DNA of 64,000 nt from an uncultured Pseudomonadota bacterium (GCA_902763535.1 CACWSG010000002.1:110415-174414); one strand, 5' to 3'; positions 26,264-35,445 are shown, counted from the first letter of the stretch. Translations and numbers: made by a program. The notes: generated by a model not told the origin, from the sequence alone.

Positions 26264-27017
26264 TCGCAAAGGTGGCGTCGGCAAAACAACAACCGCAGTA
26301 AATATTGCAACTGCTATGGCTGCTGCCGGTAAAAAAGTTTTGATTGTTGACCTTGATCCTCAAGGCAATGCTTCAACATCAATGGGAATTGATAAAAAGG
26401 GAGCCAGCGTTTCCAGTTATGAAGTTTTGCTTGGCATCAAAAAGTTGACCGATGCTGTTGTTTGGACCGATGTTCCCAACTTTTCGATGATACCTTCTTC
26501 GGCAAATTTGGCTGCTGCCGAAATTGAATTGGTTAGTATGCCAAATCGTGAGTTTGCACTCAAAAACGCCTTACAAAAAGAAGCCGTCAATTATGATTAT
26601 ATACTTATTGACTGCCCGCCGTCACTCAGCCTAATAACCGTAAATGCCCTTGTTGCAGCTGATGGTGTTATCGTTCCGTTACAATGTGAATTCTTGGCAC
26701 TGGAAGGAATTGCCGATTTAATCAAGAATATCAATATAATAAAAAAGAATTTTAATCCAAAATTAATGTTACACGGTGTAGTATTAACAATGTATGACAA
26801 GAGAAACAATCTTACTCAAATGGTTGAAGATGATGTTCGCAACTTTTTTGGTAAAAAGGTTTATGATACAGTTATACCGCGTAATGTAAAAATATCCGAA
26901 GCTCCATCTTATGGAAAACCGGTTTTATTATACGATTTCAAGTGTTCGGGCAGTCAGGCTTATATAGGTTTGACCAAAGAGGTATTAAAAAGAGAAAGGG
27001 AATTAATAGCATGCTAG
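26238..27017 (+). CDS. parA: Chromosome partitioning ATPase ParA
   Basis: 259 residues. Deviant Walker A ANRKGGVGKTTTAVN at residues 8-22, DLDPQGNAS (Walker A'), and DCPPSLSLITVNAL (Walker B). With ParB and parS it segregates the newly replicated origin. Overlaps rsmG by 26 bases and parB by seven; one operon. Confidence 0.98.
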   Translation: MPRILAIANRKGGVGKTTTAVNIATAMAAAGKKVLIVDLDPQGNASTSMGIDKKGASVSSYEVLLGIKKLTDAVVWTDVPNFSMIPSSANLAAAEIELVSMPNREFALKNALQKEAVNYDYILIDCPPSLSLITVNALVAADGVIVPLQCEFLALEGIADLIKNINIIKKNFNPKLMLHGVVLTMYDKRNNLTQMVEDDVRNFFGKKVYDTVIPRNVKISEAPSYGKPVLLYDFKCSGSQAYIGLTKEVLKRERELIAC

Positions 27018-27988
27018 AAAACAATAACGAAAATAAAAAGAAAAGCTTAGGTCGTGGTCTGGAAGCTTTGCTTGGTGAGATGAACGAAGATGTGCTCGAC
27101 AACGAATTAGCAGCAATTCCTTCTGATAATATGATGAATGTAAATGAGATTCATGTAAGCCCCCTGCAGCCGCGCAAAGAATTTGATGAAGATGCTATCA
27201 AAGCCCTCGCCTCATCTATAAAAGAAAAAGGCATACTTCAACCACTGATTGTTCGCAAAGACGATACAGGCTATGAATTGATTGCCGGTGAACGCCGTTT
27301 GCGTGCGGCCAAAGAAGCCGGCTTAAGTGAAGTTCCGGTAATAATAAAAACTCTTAGTGACAGAGAAGTTTTGGAAATAGCCTTGGTTGAAAATTTGCTG
27401 CGTGAAAATTTGTCACCTATTGAAGAGGCAAACGCCTATCAAAACCTTATTGATAATTTTTCACACACTCAGGAAAAAATAGCTGAAGTTGTAGGCAAAT
27501 CACGCAGTTATGTGGCCAACACCTTGCGTTTGTTAACTTTGCCGGAAAAAGTCAAAGATTATGTAAACGAAGGAAAAATAACAGCCGGACACGCCCGTTG
27601 TCTAGTTGGACTTGACAATGCGTTGAATTTGGCGGATAAGATTATAAAAGACGATTTAAATGTCAGACAGGTAGAATCGTTGGTTGCCAAACAAAAAGAT
27701 GGTAGCGCTTCCTCCGAAGTTGTTTCAAAAAAAGCTTTAGCCAAAGATAAGGACATTTTGGAGATAGAGAGCAATTTGAACAAGAATTTGGGATTAAGGA
27801 TAAAAATATCCCCCAATTCTCAAGGCGGAGGCAAAGTTGTTATGCAATATGCTTCAGTAGCCGAGCTGGATATGATTATTAATATATTGAGCAACAAAAA
27901 AGGATTTAATCTTTCTTCTCCGGCAGAGGAAAGAAATGATGAAAATCTCGGTGATAAAGAAAAATTTTCAATTAAATTTGTTGATTAA
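27011..27988 (+). CDS. parB: Chromosome partitioning protein ParB
   Basis: 325 residues from ATG at 27011. SLGRGLEALLGE N-terminal ParA-contact segment, HVSPLQPRKEFDE and IAGERRLRAAKEAG of the CTP-binding ParB/Srx domain, then an HTH (TQEKIAEVVGKSRSYVANTLRLL) and C-terminal dimer domain. Binds parS; the two nearest sites are in mnmG and rsmG. The open frame further upstream to 26942 runs inside parA and is not used. Confidence 0.97.
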   Translation: MLENNNENKKKSLGRGLEALLGEMNEDVLDNELAAIPSDNMMNVNEIHVSPLQPRKEFDEDAIKALASSIKEKGILQPLIVRKDDTGYELIAGERRLRAAKEAGLSEVPVIIKTLSDREVLEIALVENLLRENLSPIEEANAYQNLIDNFSHTQEKIAEVVGKSRSYVANTLRLLTLPEKVKDYVNEGKITAGHARCLVGLDNALNLADKIIKDDLNVRQVESLVAKQKDGSASSEVVSKKALAKDKDILEIESNLNKNLGLRIKISPNSQGGGKVVMQYASVAELDMIINILSNKKGFNLSSPAEERNDENLGDKEKFSIKFVD

Positions 27989-28000
27989 GGAGTGTAAAGA

Positions 28001-28237
28001 ATGTCAATTTTAGAAAAAATGTTAGAAAACTGCGAAAAAGCAGGTTATACCACCACTGATAATGTGCAAAAAATTGCCAACGCAAAAAAAATGATGTTTG
28101 GTGAAAACGAATGGATGAGATGCCCTTGTGATGGCAAAAACCCCAATCGTTATTGCATATCCGAGCAATGCCGCAAAGATATTGAAGAAAATGGCGAGTG
28201 TCACTGCCATTGTTACAAAAAGAAAGCTATTGTTTAG
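28001..28237 (+). CDS. Small cysteine-rich protein, FTR catalytic-chain-like
   Basis: 78 residues. Pattern CPC-x(10)-C-x(4)-C-x(8)-C-H-C-H-C resembles the iron-sulphur/redox core of the ferredoxin:thioredoxin reductase catalytic chain (CPC, CPC, CHC). The middle pair here is CISEQC, not CPC, so the cluster may differ. RBS AAGGAG is good. It starts 12 bases after parB and is followed by a terminator, so it is the last gene of the rsmG-parA-parB operon. Function unknown; redox role is inferred. Confidence 0.6.
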   Translation: MSILEKMLENCEKAGYTTTDNVQKIANAKKMMFGENEWMRCPCDGKNPNRYCISEQCRKDIEENGECHCHCYKKKAIV

Positions 28238-28242
28238 CCGAC

Positions 28243-28271
28243 AAAAAGGACTGTGGAAACAGTCCTTTTTT
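28243..28271 (+). terminator. Terminator of the parAB operon
   Basis: Stem AAAAAGGACTGT / ACAGTCCTTTTT with GGAA loop, just after the small Cys-rich gene. Confidence 0.92.
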
Positions 28272-28348
28272 AGTTAACAATATTTTTACCTTGAGAAGAT
28301 ACAATCTAAGCCAAAGGTTGTTTTATAGTTTTAGCAAAGGAACTGATA

Positions 28349-29317
28349 ATGGGTTTTCTCAAAAAAGCATTTGTTAGTATTACCGCAATTTTATTGATTT
28401 TTTCCGGCAGTATGGGAGTTGGTAGCTCCAATATAATTTTACAGATTGGCGCATTTATAGGAATAATCGTTGGTTTGGTTATCCTTTATATTTTTATCAA
28501 AATGGCATGGCGCGCCATGGGATGTCTGCCGGCAATTTTGATAATGAGTGCTTTAGCTTTCTTTGTTATGTATGCAATCGGAGCTTTTTCCGATGGTATG
28601 AATAATATTCCTGAAAACATCAAAGAATTCTTAGGGCAAAACATTCAAACATCCGAACAACTTATTGAAAGTGAAGAAAAAGTTGTTGATGAAAAACCGC
28701 AAGTTGAAGAAAATGGGGTTATTAATCTTATAGATGATGATAATCATGAACTGTTCAAAGGAAGCCTGAAAGATAAAATTTTACCCAAAACCAAGACGGT
28801 CGTCAAAACAACACATTTTGATCCCATGAAGTATCCTGCTATCTATGGTCCGACAAGAGTTTTAAGCGGAGATACTCTTGTTATGAATGGCTATGTTATA
28901 AAATTATACGCTGTTGCAGCTCCTGACATAAAACAAACTTGCGCGGCTCAAGATGGCAGAGGCTATCGTTGCGGGCAGCAATCTGCTATATGGTTAAGTG
29001 AGTGGTTGTCTGACAATCAGGTTGAATGTCATATTGTCCAAGACAGCGGGCAGGGCTATCTGATAGGTGTTTGTATGTTAGGTGCCTATGATATCGGCGC
29101 TGCCATAATAAATGCCGGTTGGGCAGTTGCCAATCCTGCACAGTCCAAGATTTATGAGCCTTATCAAAATCAGGCAATTGAAAATCGTCGAGGTATGTGG
29201 GATGGCAAATTTTATATGCCTTGGGATTGGTATAAGATTCAAAATCGCAAAGCCAATATTCAGATTATTCGCAAGAAGAAAAATAACGGGCATGGAAAAC
29301 TGTTCTCTTTCTTCTAA
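28349..29317 (+). CDS. Membrane protein with degenerate nuclease (SNase-like) domain
   Basis: 322 residues. Three membrane helices in residues 5-85, an acidic linker, then an SNase-like fold (about 165-300): VLSGDTLVMNGYVIKLYAVAAPD, GQQSAIWLSEWL, AAIINAGWAVAN and NRRGMWDGKFYMPWDW. Compared with staphylococcal nuclease, the catalytic Arg35 position reads Lys, Asp40-Thr41 reads Ala-Ala, Glu43 reads Asp and Arg87 reads Ile, so nuclease activity is unlikely. Probably a binding or scaffold domain facing the periplasm or cytoplasm. First gene of a run with tsaE and hprK. Confidence 0.75.
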   Translation: MGFLKKAFVSITAILLIFSGSMGVGSSNIILQIGAFIGIIVGLVILYIFIKMAWRAMGCLPAILIMSALAFFVMYAIGAFSDGMNNIPENIKEFLGQNIQTSEQLIESEEKVVDEKPQVEENGVINLIDDDNHELFKGSLKDKILPKTKTVVKTTHFDPMKYPAIYGPTRVLSGDTLVMNGYVIKLYAVAAPDIKQTCAAQDGRGYRCGQQSAIWLSEWLSDNQVECHIVQDSGQGYLIGVCMLGAYDIGAAIINAGWAVANPAQSKIYEPYQNQAIENRRGMWDGKFYMPWDWYKIQNRKANIQIIRKKKNNGHGKLFSFF

Positions 29318-29328
29318 AGGTGAAAGCT

Positions 29329-29790
29329 GTGTTTACTAAAACATTTATAACCAATAGTGAGCAAGAAACCATAAAACTGGCTGAGCGATTCGCAACCCTT
29401 GCCGAAAACAAAGATGTTTTTGCCTTATATGGCACACTTGGCGTTGGCAAAAGCGTGTTTTCACGCGCCTTTATTCAAAAGCTTACACAAGCTGAGGAAG
29501 TGCCAAGCCCGACTTTTACCCTTGTTCAAAGTTATTCTTATGGTAATACGGAAATATACCACTTTGATTTGTACCGTCTAAAATCTCCGGAAGAAGTTTT
29601 TGAACTAGGTTTTGAAGAAGCCGTCTATGGCGGCATAAGTTTAATTGAATGGCCGGAAAAGGCAGGTTATTTGTTGCCCAAAGATGTTTTTAAGGTTAAT
29701 ATAACCGCTCAAAACGACCAAAGAATTTTTGAAATAACGGTATCTTCACCGGACAAAGCCGCTCGATTGGAGAAAATAGATGCGGACTAA
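29329..29790 (+). CDS. tsaE: tRNA threonylcarbamoyladenosine synthesis ATPase TsaE
   Basis: 153 residues from GTG at 29329, with AAAGG nine bases upstream; the earlier GTG at 29320 overlaps that site. Walker A YGTLGVGKSVFSRAFI, then PSPTFTLVQSYSYGNTEIYHFDLYRL and SLIEWPEKAG, all classic for TsaE. Works with TsaB and TsaD in t6A37 formation; tsaB lies at 50974. Overlaps hprK by 11 bases. Confidence 0.95.
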   Translation: MFTKTFITNSEQETIKLAERFATLAENKDVFALYGTLGVGKSVFSRAFIQKLTQAEEVPSPTFTLVQSYSYGNTEIYHFDLYRLKSPEEVFELGFEEAVYGGISLIEWPEKAGYLLPKDVFKVNITAQNDQRIFEITVSSPDKAARLEKIDAD

Positions 29791-30193
29791 TATTCATGCA
29801 TCTTGTGTTTCTTTGCAAAGAAAAGGTGTTTTGTTGTTGGGCGATTCCGGAGCCGGCAAATCAGATATGACTTTGCGCCTTATAGAATTGTGCCAAGCTA
29901 AATTGATAGCAGACGATCGAGTTGATTTATCATTGCAAAACAATCAAATAAAAGCATCTTGCCCGCAAAATTTAGCAGGACTTTTAGAGGTTAGGGGGGT
30001 TGGAATAGTCAAATATCCATATCAAAAACAAACAACTATAAAATTGGTTGTGCAACTAACCGACGAGCCATTAGAGAGAATGCCGGAAAAACAGTTTTAT
30101 AATTTAGGCAAAATTAAAGTGCCGCTTTTACGCATAAATCCGTTTGAAAATTCAGCACCGTTAAAGGTCAAAGCAGCGCTAAGATTGCTGTGA
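29780..30193 (+). CDS. hprK: HPr kinase/phosphorylase, short alphaproteobacterial form
   Basis: 137 residues, only the C-terminal kinase domain, as usual in alphaproteobacteria. P-loop GDSGAGKSDMTLRLIE at residues 21-36, ADDRVDL, and the LLEVRGVGI signature loop. Phosphorylates a Ser on HPr; HPr and EIIA genes are at 36630 and 36910. The usual neighbours chvG/chvI and rapZ are missing here; instead it is coupled to tsaE. Confidence 0.93.
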   Translation: MRTNIHASCVSLQRKGVLLLGDSGAGKSDMTLRLIELCQAKLIADDRVDLSLQNNQIKASCPQNLAGLLEVRGVGIVKYPYQKQTTIKLVVQLTDEPLERMPEKQFYNLGKIKVPLLRINPFENSAPLKVKAALRLL

Positions 30194-30210
30194 TGATTTA
30201 AAAATGGCGG

Positions 30211-30238
30211 TTGATTTTTAATATCTTTTAAGTAATAT
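30211..30238 (+). promoter_or_regulatory. Possible mlaE promoter
   Basis: TTGATT at 30211-30216, 16-base spacer, TAATAT at 30233-30238. Confidence 0.45.
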
Positions 30239-30275
30239 GTAGGCAGATTAATTTTTAGTAATTTTAGGTGTTAAA

Positions 30276-31070
30276 ATGCAAGTGCTTCGAAAAGTTGAAA
30301 AATTTTTGCGCCGCCAAGGCGTTCCTTTGACCAGATTTGTTTTCAAGGTCGGAGAATTGTTTACCTTTATCATTCATACGGTTTATAATTGCCTGACTTT
30401 TCCAATCTATTGGCGCAATTTGTTGCGGCAGATTGTTGATATGGGATTCTATTCCGTGCCGGTTGTCGGATTGACAACCATATTTGCCGGTATGGTTATT
30501 GCTCTGCAAAGCTATTCCGGCTTTGCCTCGGTGGGCGCTGAAAGCATGGTCGCCAATGTTGTTTTGATTTCTGTAACTCGTGAACTGGCTCCGGTATTGT
30601 CAGCATTGATGGTTGCCGGTCGTATCGGTGCAGCGATGGCGGCTGAAATCGGAACAATGCGTGTAACCGAGCAAATTGATGCTCTTACCACTCTATCGAC
30701 CAATCCGTTCAAATATTTGGTAGCACCGCGTATTTGGGCCGGATTGATAGTTATGCCGCTTTTGGTCATGATGGGTGATGTTATCGGTATTTTTGGCGGT
30801 TATGTAGTGGGTGTTTATAAATTAGGTTTTAATCCTGCCAACTACATCAATGCAACTTTGAACTATCTGCAAGCTCTTGATATTACCACCGGCGTTGTAA
30901 AAGCTGCGGTATTCGGCTTCATCATTTCTTTGATGGGTTGTTACAATGGCTATAAGTCAAAAGGCGGCGCACAAGGCGTTGGTACAGCCACCACCAATGC
31001 GGTTGTTTCATCATCTATTTTAATTTTGATATTCAATTACATTGTTACCGAATTGTTCTTTTCGCGATAA
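30276..31070 (+). CDS. mlaE: MlaE-family lipid ABC transporter permease
   Basis: 264 residues with an N-terminal amphipathic helix, five or six membrane spans and the family segment TRELAPVLSALMVAGRIGAAMAAEIGTMRVTEQIDAL. Inner-membrane permease of the MlaFEDB complex, moving phospholipid between inner and outer membranes. Followed 12 bases later by the ATPase gene. The substrate-binding mlaD gene is not next to it. Confidence 0.92.
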   Translation: MQVLRKVEKFLRRQGVPLTRFVFKVGELFTFIIHTVYNCLTFPIYWRNLLRQIVDMGFYSVPVVGLTTIFAGMVIALQSYSGFASVGAESMVANVVLISVTRELAPVLSALMVAGRIGAAMAAEIGTMRVTEQIDALTTLSTNPFKYLVAPRIWAGLIVMPLLVMMGDVIGIFGGYVVGVYKLGFNPANYINATLNYLQALDITTGVVKAAVFGFIISLMGCYNGYKSKGGAQGVGTATTNAVVSSSILILIFNYIVTELFFSR

Positions 31071-31082
31071 GAGGATTAACCC

Positions 31083-31847
31083 ATGAAAGAAGTAAAAATA
31101 AAGTTAGAGAATGTTTATAAGGCTTTTGGCAAAAAAGCTGTTCTGCGCGGAGTTAATCTTGATATTTACAAAGGCGAATCTTTGGTTGTTATCGGCGGAT
31201 CCGGTACCGGAAAATCTGTTTTGATAAAATGTATTCAAGGTTTGTTAACTCCCGAAGAAGGCTCAATTAAAGTTGATGACAGGGAAGTTGTCGGTATCAA
31301 AGAAAACGATAAAGAAGCTTTGCACTCCAAGATGGGAATGTTGTTCCAAGGCGGAGCTTTGTTTGACAGTTTGAGCGTTTGGGAAAATGTCGCTTTTGAT
31401 TTGTTAGAAAACAGAGGGGTTAACAAAAAAGATGCCAAAGCCGAAGCTATCAGAGTTTTGCGTTCGGTTGGTTTGGATCCTGATGTTGCCGATCTCTCAC
31501 CTTCGGAATTGTCAGGAGGTATGCAAAAAAGAGTCGGCTTGGCTCGTGCCATTATATCTAAACCGGAGATAATCTTCTTTGATGAACCGACCACCGGTTT
31601 GGATCCGATTATGGCTGATGTGATTAATGATTTGATTATCGAATCAGTTAAAGGATTGGGTGCGACTGCCTTGACGATTACCCACGATATGGCATCTGCC
31701 CGCAAAATTGCTGACAGAATAGCCATGTTGTACAAAGGTGAAATTATTTGGCAAGGCACGGTTAAAGAAATGGATGAAACCGAAAATCCTTATGTTGTGC
31801 AATTTATTAACGGTAATTCGCAAGGTCCTATCAAAACCGGAGTTTAA
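31083..31847 (+). CDS. mlaF: MlaF-family lipid ABC transporter ATPase
   Basis: 254 residues. Walker A IGGSGTGKSVLIK, Q-loop MLFQGGALFDSLSVWENV (the family's typical form), signature LSGGMQKRVGLARAI, Walker B IIFFDEPTTGLDP and TITHDM. Energises MlaE. Next gene radA begins two bases after its stop, so the lipid transporter and radA share a transcript. Confidence 0.94.
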   Translation: MKEVKIKLENVYKAFGKKAVLRGVNLDIYKGESLVVIGGSGTGKSVLIKCIQGLLTPEEGSIKVDDREVVGIKENDKEALHSKMGMLFQGGALFDSLSVWENVAFDLLENRGVNKKDAKAEAIRVLRSVGLDPDVADLSPSELSGGMQKRVGLARAIISKPEIIFFDEPTTGLDPIMADVINDLIIESVKGLGATALTITHDMASARKIADRIAMLYKGEIIWQGTVKEMDETENPYVVQFINGNSQGPIKTGV

Positions 31848-31849
31848 TC

Positions 31850-33223
31850 TTGGCTAAAAAAGATTTAAAACAATATGTTTGTCAGAACTGTGGTGCCATC
31901 TATCCTAAGTGGCAAGGTAAATGTGGTGCCTGTGGCGAATGGAACACCATTCAGGAAGAAACTTTAAGCTCTGAAGGATTTAGCAACATAAATGCCAAAC
32001 ACTCTTCAGGCAAAGAGCTCGATTTTGTAGCCTTAAGCGGTGCTAAAGAGCAAATTGATCGTCGTTCTACCGGCATAGCCGAGTTGGACAGAGTTTGCGG
32101 TGGCGGATTAGTTGCCGGTTCGGTAATTTTGGTTGGTGGTGATCCCGGTATCGGCAAATCAACCCTGTTGCTTCAAGTTTGCGCATCAGTTGCCAATTCT
32201 GCCGACAAACCGGAAGTTTATTACATATCCGGTGAAGAAGCCATTGATCAAGTTCGTATTCGCGCCAAAAGGCTGGGTTTGGAAAATTCTCCGGTCAATT
32301 TGGCGTCATCAACCGAAATTAAAGATATAATTACCTCTTTGAAAAAATCTGATGCTGCGGTGGTTGTCATCGATTCAATACAAACCATGTATTTGAGCGA
32401 TGTTGATTCCACTCCCGGCAGCGTTACTCAGGTTAGGGCGTGCAGCTATGAGCTAATAAAATTGGCCAAGAAAAAAGGCTTTACCTTGTTTTTGGTCGGT
32501 CATGTTACTAAACAAGGCGAAATTGCCGGACCGCGTGTTTTGGAACACATGGTTGACACTGTTTTGTATTTTGAAGGAGAGCGCGGGCATCATTTTCGCA
32601 TTTTGCGTTCGGTTAAAAACCGCTATGGCGCTACTGATGAAATCGGTGTTTTTGAAATGCAGGATAAAGGACTGGTTGAGGTTGCCAATCCTTCGGCACT
32701 GTTTTTGGCCGAAAGACAAGGTAACATTTCCGGCTCATGTGTGTTTGCCGGTATTGAGGGTTCAAGACCGGTTTTGGTTGAAATTCAAGCCCTTGTCAGT
32801 CAAAGCGGTTATTCCAGTCCCAAAAGAGCGGTTGTAGGGTGGGATACCAACCGCTTGTCGATGGTTTTGGCGGTTTTGGAAGCGCGTTGCGGTATCAATT
32901 TGAGTTCTCAAGATGTTTATCTCAATATTGCGGGAGGTCTGCGCATAACCGAGCCGGCTGCTGATTTAGCGGTAGCTTTGGCCGTAATATCGTCTTTGAG
33001 CAACAAACCCTTGCCGGCAGACATGGTGGTTTTTGGTGAAATAGGTTTATCAGGTGAAATCAGAGCAGTATCTCAGCCGTCTTTACGCCTTAAAGAAGCC
33101 AAAAAACTTGGATTTACCAGCGCTATAACCCCAACTAATCGTGCATCGGAAAAGAAATTAAGTGAAGATATAAATCTGCACCAAATCGGCAATGTTCAAC
33201 GCCTGATTAATCTTTTTAATTAA
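31850..33223 (+). CDS. radA: DNA repair protein RadA (Sms)
   Basis: 457 residues from a TTG start. Zinc finger CQNCGAIYPKWQGKCGACGEWNT, RecA-like ATPase with VGGDPGIGKSTLLLQV, the family motif SVKNRYGATDEIGVFEM (KNRFG-type), and a Lon-protease-like C-terminal domain (LNIAGGLRITEPAADLAVALA). DnaB-type helicase helping branch migration in recombinational repair. Confidence 0.97.
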   Translation: MAKKDLKQYVCQNCGAIYPKWQGKCGACGEWNTIQEETLSSEGFSNINAKHSSGKELDFVALSGAKEQIDRRSTGIAELDRVCGGGLVAGSVILVGGDPGIGKSTLLLQVCASVANSADKPEVYYISGEEAIDQVRIRAKRLGLENSPVNLASSTEIKDIITSLKKSDAAVVVIDSIQTMYLSDVDSTPGSVTQVRACSYELIKLAKKKGFTLFLVGHVTKQGEIAGPRVLEHMVDTVLYFEGERGHHFRILRSVKNRYGATDEIGVFEMQDKGLVEVANPSALFLAERQGNISGSCVFAGIEGSRPVLVEIQALVSQSGYSSPKRAVVGWDTNRLSMVLAVLEARCGINLSSQDVYLNIAGGLRITEPAADLAVALAVISSLSNKPLPADMVVFGEIGLSGEIRAVSQPSLRLKEAKKLGFTSAITPTNRASEKKLSEDINLHQIGNVQRLINLFN

Positions 33224-33235
33224 AAGGACCTCATT

Positions 33236-33916
33236 ATGTACCATCTTAACAATCTCGATATTATCCTTCTTGCTGTTGTTCTGATATCAGGGCTGATTGC
33301 TTTGTCGCGCGGATTGATAAAAGAAGTTCTCTCTATTATCGGTTGGGTTTTGGTAACAGTTTTAATAGTTTATCTTTTGCCGGTATTTTTGCCTTTTGCC
33401 AAGAATTTTATAAACAGCGGACTTATGGCCGGAATTTTGACGGCTCTGATAATTTTTACTTTGTTCTCGATTATTTGGATATATTCCACCGCCCATATTA
33501 CCACCAAGATTCGCACCAGCAAATTGAGCGGTCTGGACAGATTGTTGGGCTTGTTTTTTGGTATTATGCGGGCATTTTTGCTGATAATTCTGTTTAACAT
33601 TTTGGTAAATTGGATGATTCCTGCCGATAAACAGTCCGAAATTTTGACTGAGTCTAAATATTTTCAATTAGCCGGCAAATTTGCCAAACCGGTTGAAGAA
33701 ATGATACCGCAAGAAACCTTGGATGTTATTAAAACAACCACCGAAAGCCTGTCGCCGGAACAAAAAGAGCAGCAAAAAGAACAAGATGCTTTTGCCTTGT
33801 TTGAAAAATTGGCTCAACCGCAAATCAAGAAATCCGAAACACCAAAAGAAGAGTCTAAAGGCTATAAAGAATCCGAACGCGACAGTTTGGATCGCCTGAT
33901 TGATAGTGTGGAATAA
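33236..33916 (+). CDS. cvpA: CvpA family membrane protein
   Basis: 226 residues. Four membrane helices in the first 140 residues, including the family start NLDIILLAVVLISGLIALSRGLIKEVLSIIGW, then a charged Glu/Lys-rich coiled-coil tail. Homologues affect colicin V export and envelope stress. Starts 12 bases after radA, as in other alphaproteobacteria where radA-cvpA are paired. Confidence 0.9.
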   Translation: MYHLNNLDIILLAVVLISGLIALSRGLIKEVLSIIGWVLVTVLIVYLLPVFLPFAKNFINSGLMAGILTALIIFTLFSIIWIYSTAHITTKIRTSKLSGLDRLLGLFFGIMRAFLLIILFNILVNWMIPADKQSEILTESKYFQLAGKFAKPVEEMIPQETLDVIKTTTESLSPEQKEQQKEQDAFALFEKLAQPQIKKSETPKEESKGYKESERDSLDRLIDSVE

Positions 33917-33947
33917 CCACATGATAAAGATTGGTAATCTAAAAAAA

Positions 33948-34751
33948 TTATAGATTAAACTCAATCATCACCGGAACATGGTCGGAAGGTCGTTCCAGCG
34001 AACGAAATTCGCGCAGAATTTTTACATCTTTAATCATATCTTTCATGTTTGGCGTTACCCAAATATGGTCCAATCTTCGCCCTTTGTTGTTGGTTTGCCA
34101 ATTGGGGTTGCGATAACTCCACCACGAAAAAATCTTTTCCGGTTCAGGATAAATTTGCCGCACCGCATCAACAAAATCTAAGGATTTGAACAATCGAGTC
34201 AATCTTTGTACTTCAATCGGAGTGTGTGAGACGATGCCTAACATTTGTTTGTGATTCCAAACATCGTTTTCGCTCGGTGCAACATTAAAATCGCCGCAAA
34301 ACAAGATTTTTTGCCCACACAATTCAGATTTGTGTTGCTCATAATATTCTGACATATCGTCCATAAAACACAGCTTGTGCGCGAAAGAAAGGTTTTCTAT
34401 CGGGTCAGGAATATCGCCGCCGGCCGGAATATAGATATTATTTACCTCAACACCTTTTACAATCGCCCGGATATGTCTGGCATCATGTTTGGACACCCAG
34501 TCTTGATGTTCAATTTTATCCAAAGGATGTTTGCTTAAAATGGCTACCCCATTGTATCCGGCCATGCCATAGAGGGCAATATATTCCAATCCCAAACTTT
34601 TTATTGCTTCAAAAGGGAAATCTTGTTCTTTAGCTTTAACTTCTTGCAGACAAACCACATCCGGCTGATATTTTTCAACCAATATTTTTAACAAATCCAA
34701 ACGAATTCGAACTGAATTTACATTCCACGAAACAAGTTTTAGTCCGCCCAT
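33948..34751 (-). CDS. xthA: Exodeoxyribonuclease III
   Basis: 267 residues. Exonuclease/AP endonuclease of base-excision repair. LKLVSWNVNSVRIRL, VCLQEVKAKEQDFP (metal-binding Glu), the ILFCGDFNVAPSENDVWN block and C-terminal RRLDHIWVT and PSDHVPVM supply the EEP-fold active site. Starts three bases after the lolA stop, forming a lolA-xthA pair. Confidence 0.96.
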   Translation of the reverse strand: MGGLKLVSWNVNSVRIRLDLLKILVEKYQPDVVCLQEVKAKEQDFPFEAIKSLGLEYIALYGMAGYNGVAILSKHPLDKIEHQDWVSKHDARHIRAIVKGVEVNNIYIPAGGDIPDPIENLSFAHKLCFMDDMSEYYEQHKSELCGQKILFCGDFNVAPSENDVWNHKQMLGIVSHTPIEVQRLTRLFKSLDFVDAVRQIYPEPEKIFSWWSYRNPNWQTNNKGRRLDHIWVTPNMKDMIKDVKILREFRSLERPSDHVPVMIEFNL

Positions 34752-34754
34752 GGG

Positions 34755-35366
34755 TTATTTTTTCTTCTTAAAATTACGCGAGCTGTTCTTTTTGTCTTTG
34801 AAAACAAACACTTCATCTTCAATGTCGATGTCTTTTTGCTCGTCATACAGCGACAAGGTTACTTCCACACTCTGCGGATCGACAATTTTCCATTGTTTCA
34901 GCTCAAAAGGATTATTGGCAAAAACCAAGGTAATCGGTCCGGTTTCGCTTTTTTCTTTCATTTCCAAAGTAACCATGGTTGAGCCTTTGTCCTGATAAAA
35001 ATCAACAATTTCCAAATCGCCGCCTTCTAATTTAATATCTTTTCCCAAAATAAGCGACAAAGGTATGTCTTTATAGTCAATATTGGTAATCTGATCCAAA
35101 TCAATATCTTTATAGGTTATCAAATCACCGTTTCCGACAATCAAAACATTGGTTGGTTCGGCATACTCCATGCGTATTTTGTTGGGTTTTTTGATAAACA
35201 AGCGTCCTTCGGCGGTGGCACCGTTTGAGGCCATTTGCACAAAAGTCGCTTTCATGGTATTTAGCGAGTTGAGATAATCTTCAATTTTTTTAATATCTTG
35301 TGGTGCCACGGCTTGAACATTGTGTGACAACAACAATCCGCACAAAAAGATAATTAATTTTTTCAT
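34755..35366 (-). CDS. lolA: Outer-membrane lipoprotein carrier protein LolA
   Basis: 203 residues from ATG at 35366; the frame extends a little upstream without a good start. Signal peptide 1-19 (ending NVQA), then a LolA-type half-barrel: MKATFVQMASNGATAEGRLFIKKPNKIRMEYAEPTNVLIVGNGD. Carries lipoproteins across the periplasm from LolCDE to LolB. The Lys/Arg-rich C-terminus (KKNSSRNFKKKK) is unusual. TATATT with a weak TGGACT upstream (about 35402-35430) may be the promoter. Confidence 0.9.
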   Translation of the reverse strand: MKKLIIFLCGLLLSHNVQAVAPQDIKKIEDYLNSLNTMKATFVQMASNGATAEGRLFIKKPNKIRMEYAEPTNVLIVGNGDLITYKDIDLDQITNIDYKDIPLSLILGKDIKLEGGDLEIVDFYQDKGSTMVTLEMKEKSETGPITLVFANNPFELKQWKIVDPQSVEVTLSLYDEQKDIDIEDEVFVFKDKKNSSRNFKKKK

Positions 35367-35445
35367 CTGTACCCAAACCTCTATATTACACAATTGGTTA
35401 TATAATATAGCGTTTTTCTTTTTGAAGTCCAGCGCAAAATTTAAA

